From Verrucomicrobiota bacterium (lineage in GTDB: Bacteria; Verrucomicrobiota; Verrucomicrobiia; Opitutales; UBA953): a stretch of 12,038 bases of DNA. A program made the position numbers and the translations under genes. Location of the stretch: the NCBI GenBank assembly GCA_005798925.1, contig SYID01000103.1, forward strand, positions 1 through 12,038. Direction: 5' to 3'. Below are positions 11,665-12,038 of this stretch, piece by piece. How positions within the stretch are numbered: position 1 is the stretch's first letter; each line of letters opens with the position of its first letter. The notes beneath the pieces were generated by a model that worked only from the letters and a program-made list of their open reading frames with translations, made no database searches and was not told where the DNA came from.

Positions 11665-12038
11665 CGGCGAGGGCCGCGGCGAAGGCCGCCCAGATCTCCT
11701 CGACCGGTTCGGCGCCCACCGAGACGCGCAGCAGGTCCGGGTCGAGGCCTGACGCGCGGATATGCGCCCTGCCCTGCTCGCTCGTGACCTCTTCGAAATG
11801 CGCGAGCCAGAGGAAAGGCGCGGCGAGCGTGTGCCGCAGGCCGAAGCTCGGACCCTTGGCGACCGCAAGCCGGTCGTAGACCCGGCGGAGATCGCCGCGG
11901 AGCTCGACGGTGACGAGCGCGCCGGCGCCGGCGCCCGGCCGGGCGACACGACGATACGCCTCGGCGGTCGGCCCTTGGTCGGCCACGCGCACGCGCGTGA
12001 CGGCGGGGTGCGCGGCGAGGCGGCGGGCGATCTCGGCC
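11660..12038 (-). CDS. Cys/Met-metabolism PLP-dependent enzyme (cystathionine gamma-synthase/beta-lyase type), C-terminal part
   Basis: The 3' portion of a gene that continues past the right edge; 125 residues are visible. The text EIARRLAAHPAVTRVRVADQG at the start matches the region after the active-site Lys in this family, where a helix (LAxHPxVxxV) leads to the C-terminal domain. Then follow GALVTVELRGD, SFGLRHTLAAPFLWLAHFE (aligning with the family's PSLGGVESL segment) and the closing LRVSVGAEPVEEIWAAFAAAL, equivalent to LRLSVGxExxxDLxxDLxxAL. Members cleave or form C-S bonds in cystathionine, homocysteine or methionine. The PLP Lys lies outside the window, so synthase, lyase and sulfhydrylase cannot be told apart. 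The family's usual GGxES is changed to GLRHT here, which may point to an unusual substrate or a divergent paralogue. Confidence 0.8.
   Translation of the reverse strand, partial: AEIARRLAAHPAVTRVRVADQGPTAEAYRRVARPGAGAGALVTVELRGDLRRVYDRLAVAKGPSFGLRHTLAAPFLWLAHFEEVTSEQGRAHIRASGLDPDLLRVSVGAEPVEEIWAAFAAALAE

Noticed and set aside
1..12038. Search for CRISPR arrays, tRNA/rRNA genes, transposases, att sites and tandem repeats
   Set aside because: No regularly spaced repeats, cloverleaf-like tRNA sequence, rRNA motifs or transposase signatures were seen by reading both strands; no non-coding gap exceeds about 150 bases.

Overview
This is a GC-rich, gene-dense bacterial chromosomal window (about two-thirds GC by eye) with ten complete genes, one complete gene whose start codon is uncertain, and a partial gene at each edge. 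An outer-membrane efflux protein, a lipobox-type leader and a periplasmic adaptor show a Gram-negative envelope. Gene content, the stand-alone CoaC-type protein and the near absence of Shine-Dalgarno sequences fit a Verrucomicrobiota/Opitutae-like organism best. That placement is inference, not proven by any marker here. No rRNA, tRNA, CRISPR array, transposase or phage gene was seen.

Layout. (1) Positions 1-2778, all minus strand, transcribed right to left: coaC-type decarboxylase, queG, an unrecognised membrane protein, gmk, and the first 17 codons of a probable polX. Several junctions overlap or nearly overlap, which suggests a compact housekeeping operon. (2) A 143-bp divergent intergenic region (2779-2921) holds a palindrome and two direct repeats. 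(3) gnd (6-phosphogluconate dehydrogenase) lies on the plus strand at 2922-4418 and ends in a strong bidirectional hairpin terminator at 4434-4468. (4) Positions 4475-8688, minus strand, form a four-gene tripartite exporter operon: FtsX/DevC-like permease, ABC ATPase, HlyD/DevB-like adaptor, and NodT/TolC-like outer-membrane factor. (5) Positions 8798-11107, minus strand: a secreted barrel-fold protein of unknown specificity, a divergent aquaporin-like channel, and a small four-helix membrane protein, followed by a hairpin. (6) A small secreted Ala/Lys/Glu-rich protein at 11184-11627 on the plus strand, then a hairpin. (7) At 11660-12038, minus strand, the C-terminus of a Cys/Met-metabolism PLP enzyme.

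How the genes work together: the exporter genes should make one envelope-spanning pump, with ATPase and permease in the inner membrane, the adaptor in the periplasm and the OMF as outer-membrane duct. The coaC/queG/gmk/polX group is general metabolism (CoA, queuosine tRNA modification, GDP synthesis, DNA repair).

Three observations stand out. First, gnd is otherwise intact but carries Asn (residue 201) where the family has its catalytic Lys. Second, the outer-membrane factor has a textbook lipoprotein leader lying in frame upstream of its first canonical start codon, with GTA where ATG/GTG/TTG is expected; that GTA sits in the loop of a small inverted repeat. Third, the aquaporin-like protein has NPL instead of its second NPA motif and lacks the selectivity-filter Arg. 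I saw no clear evidence of an entirely new multi-gene system.
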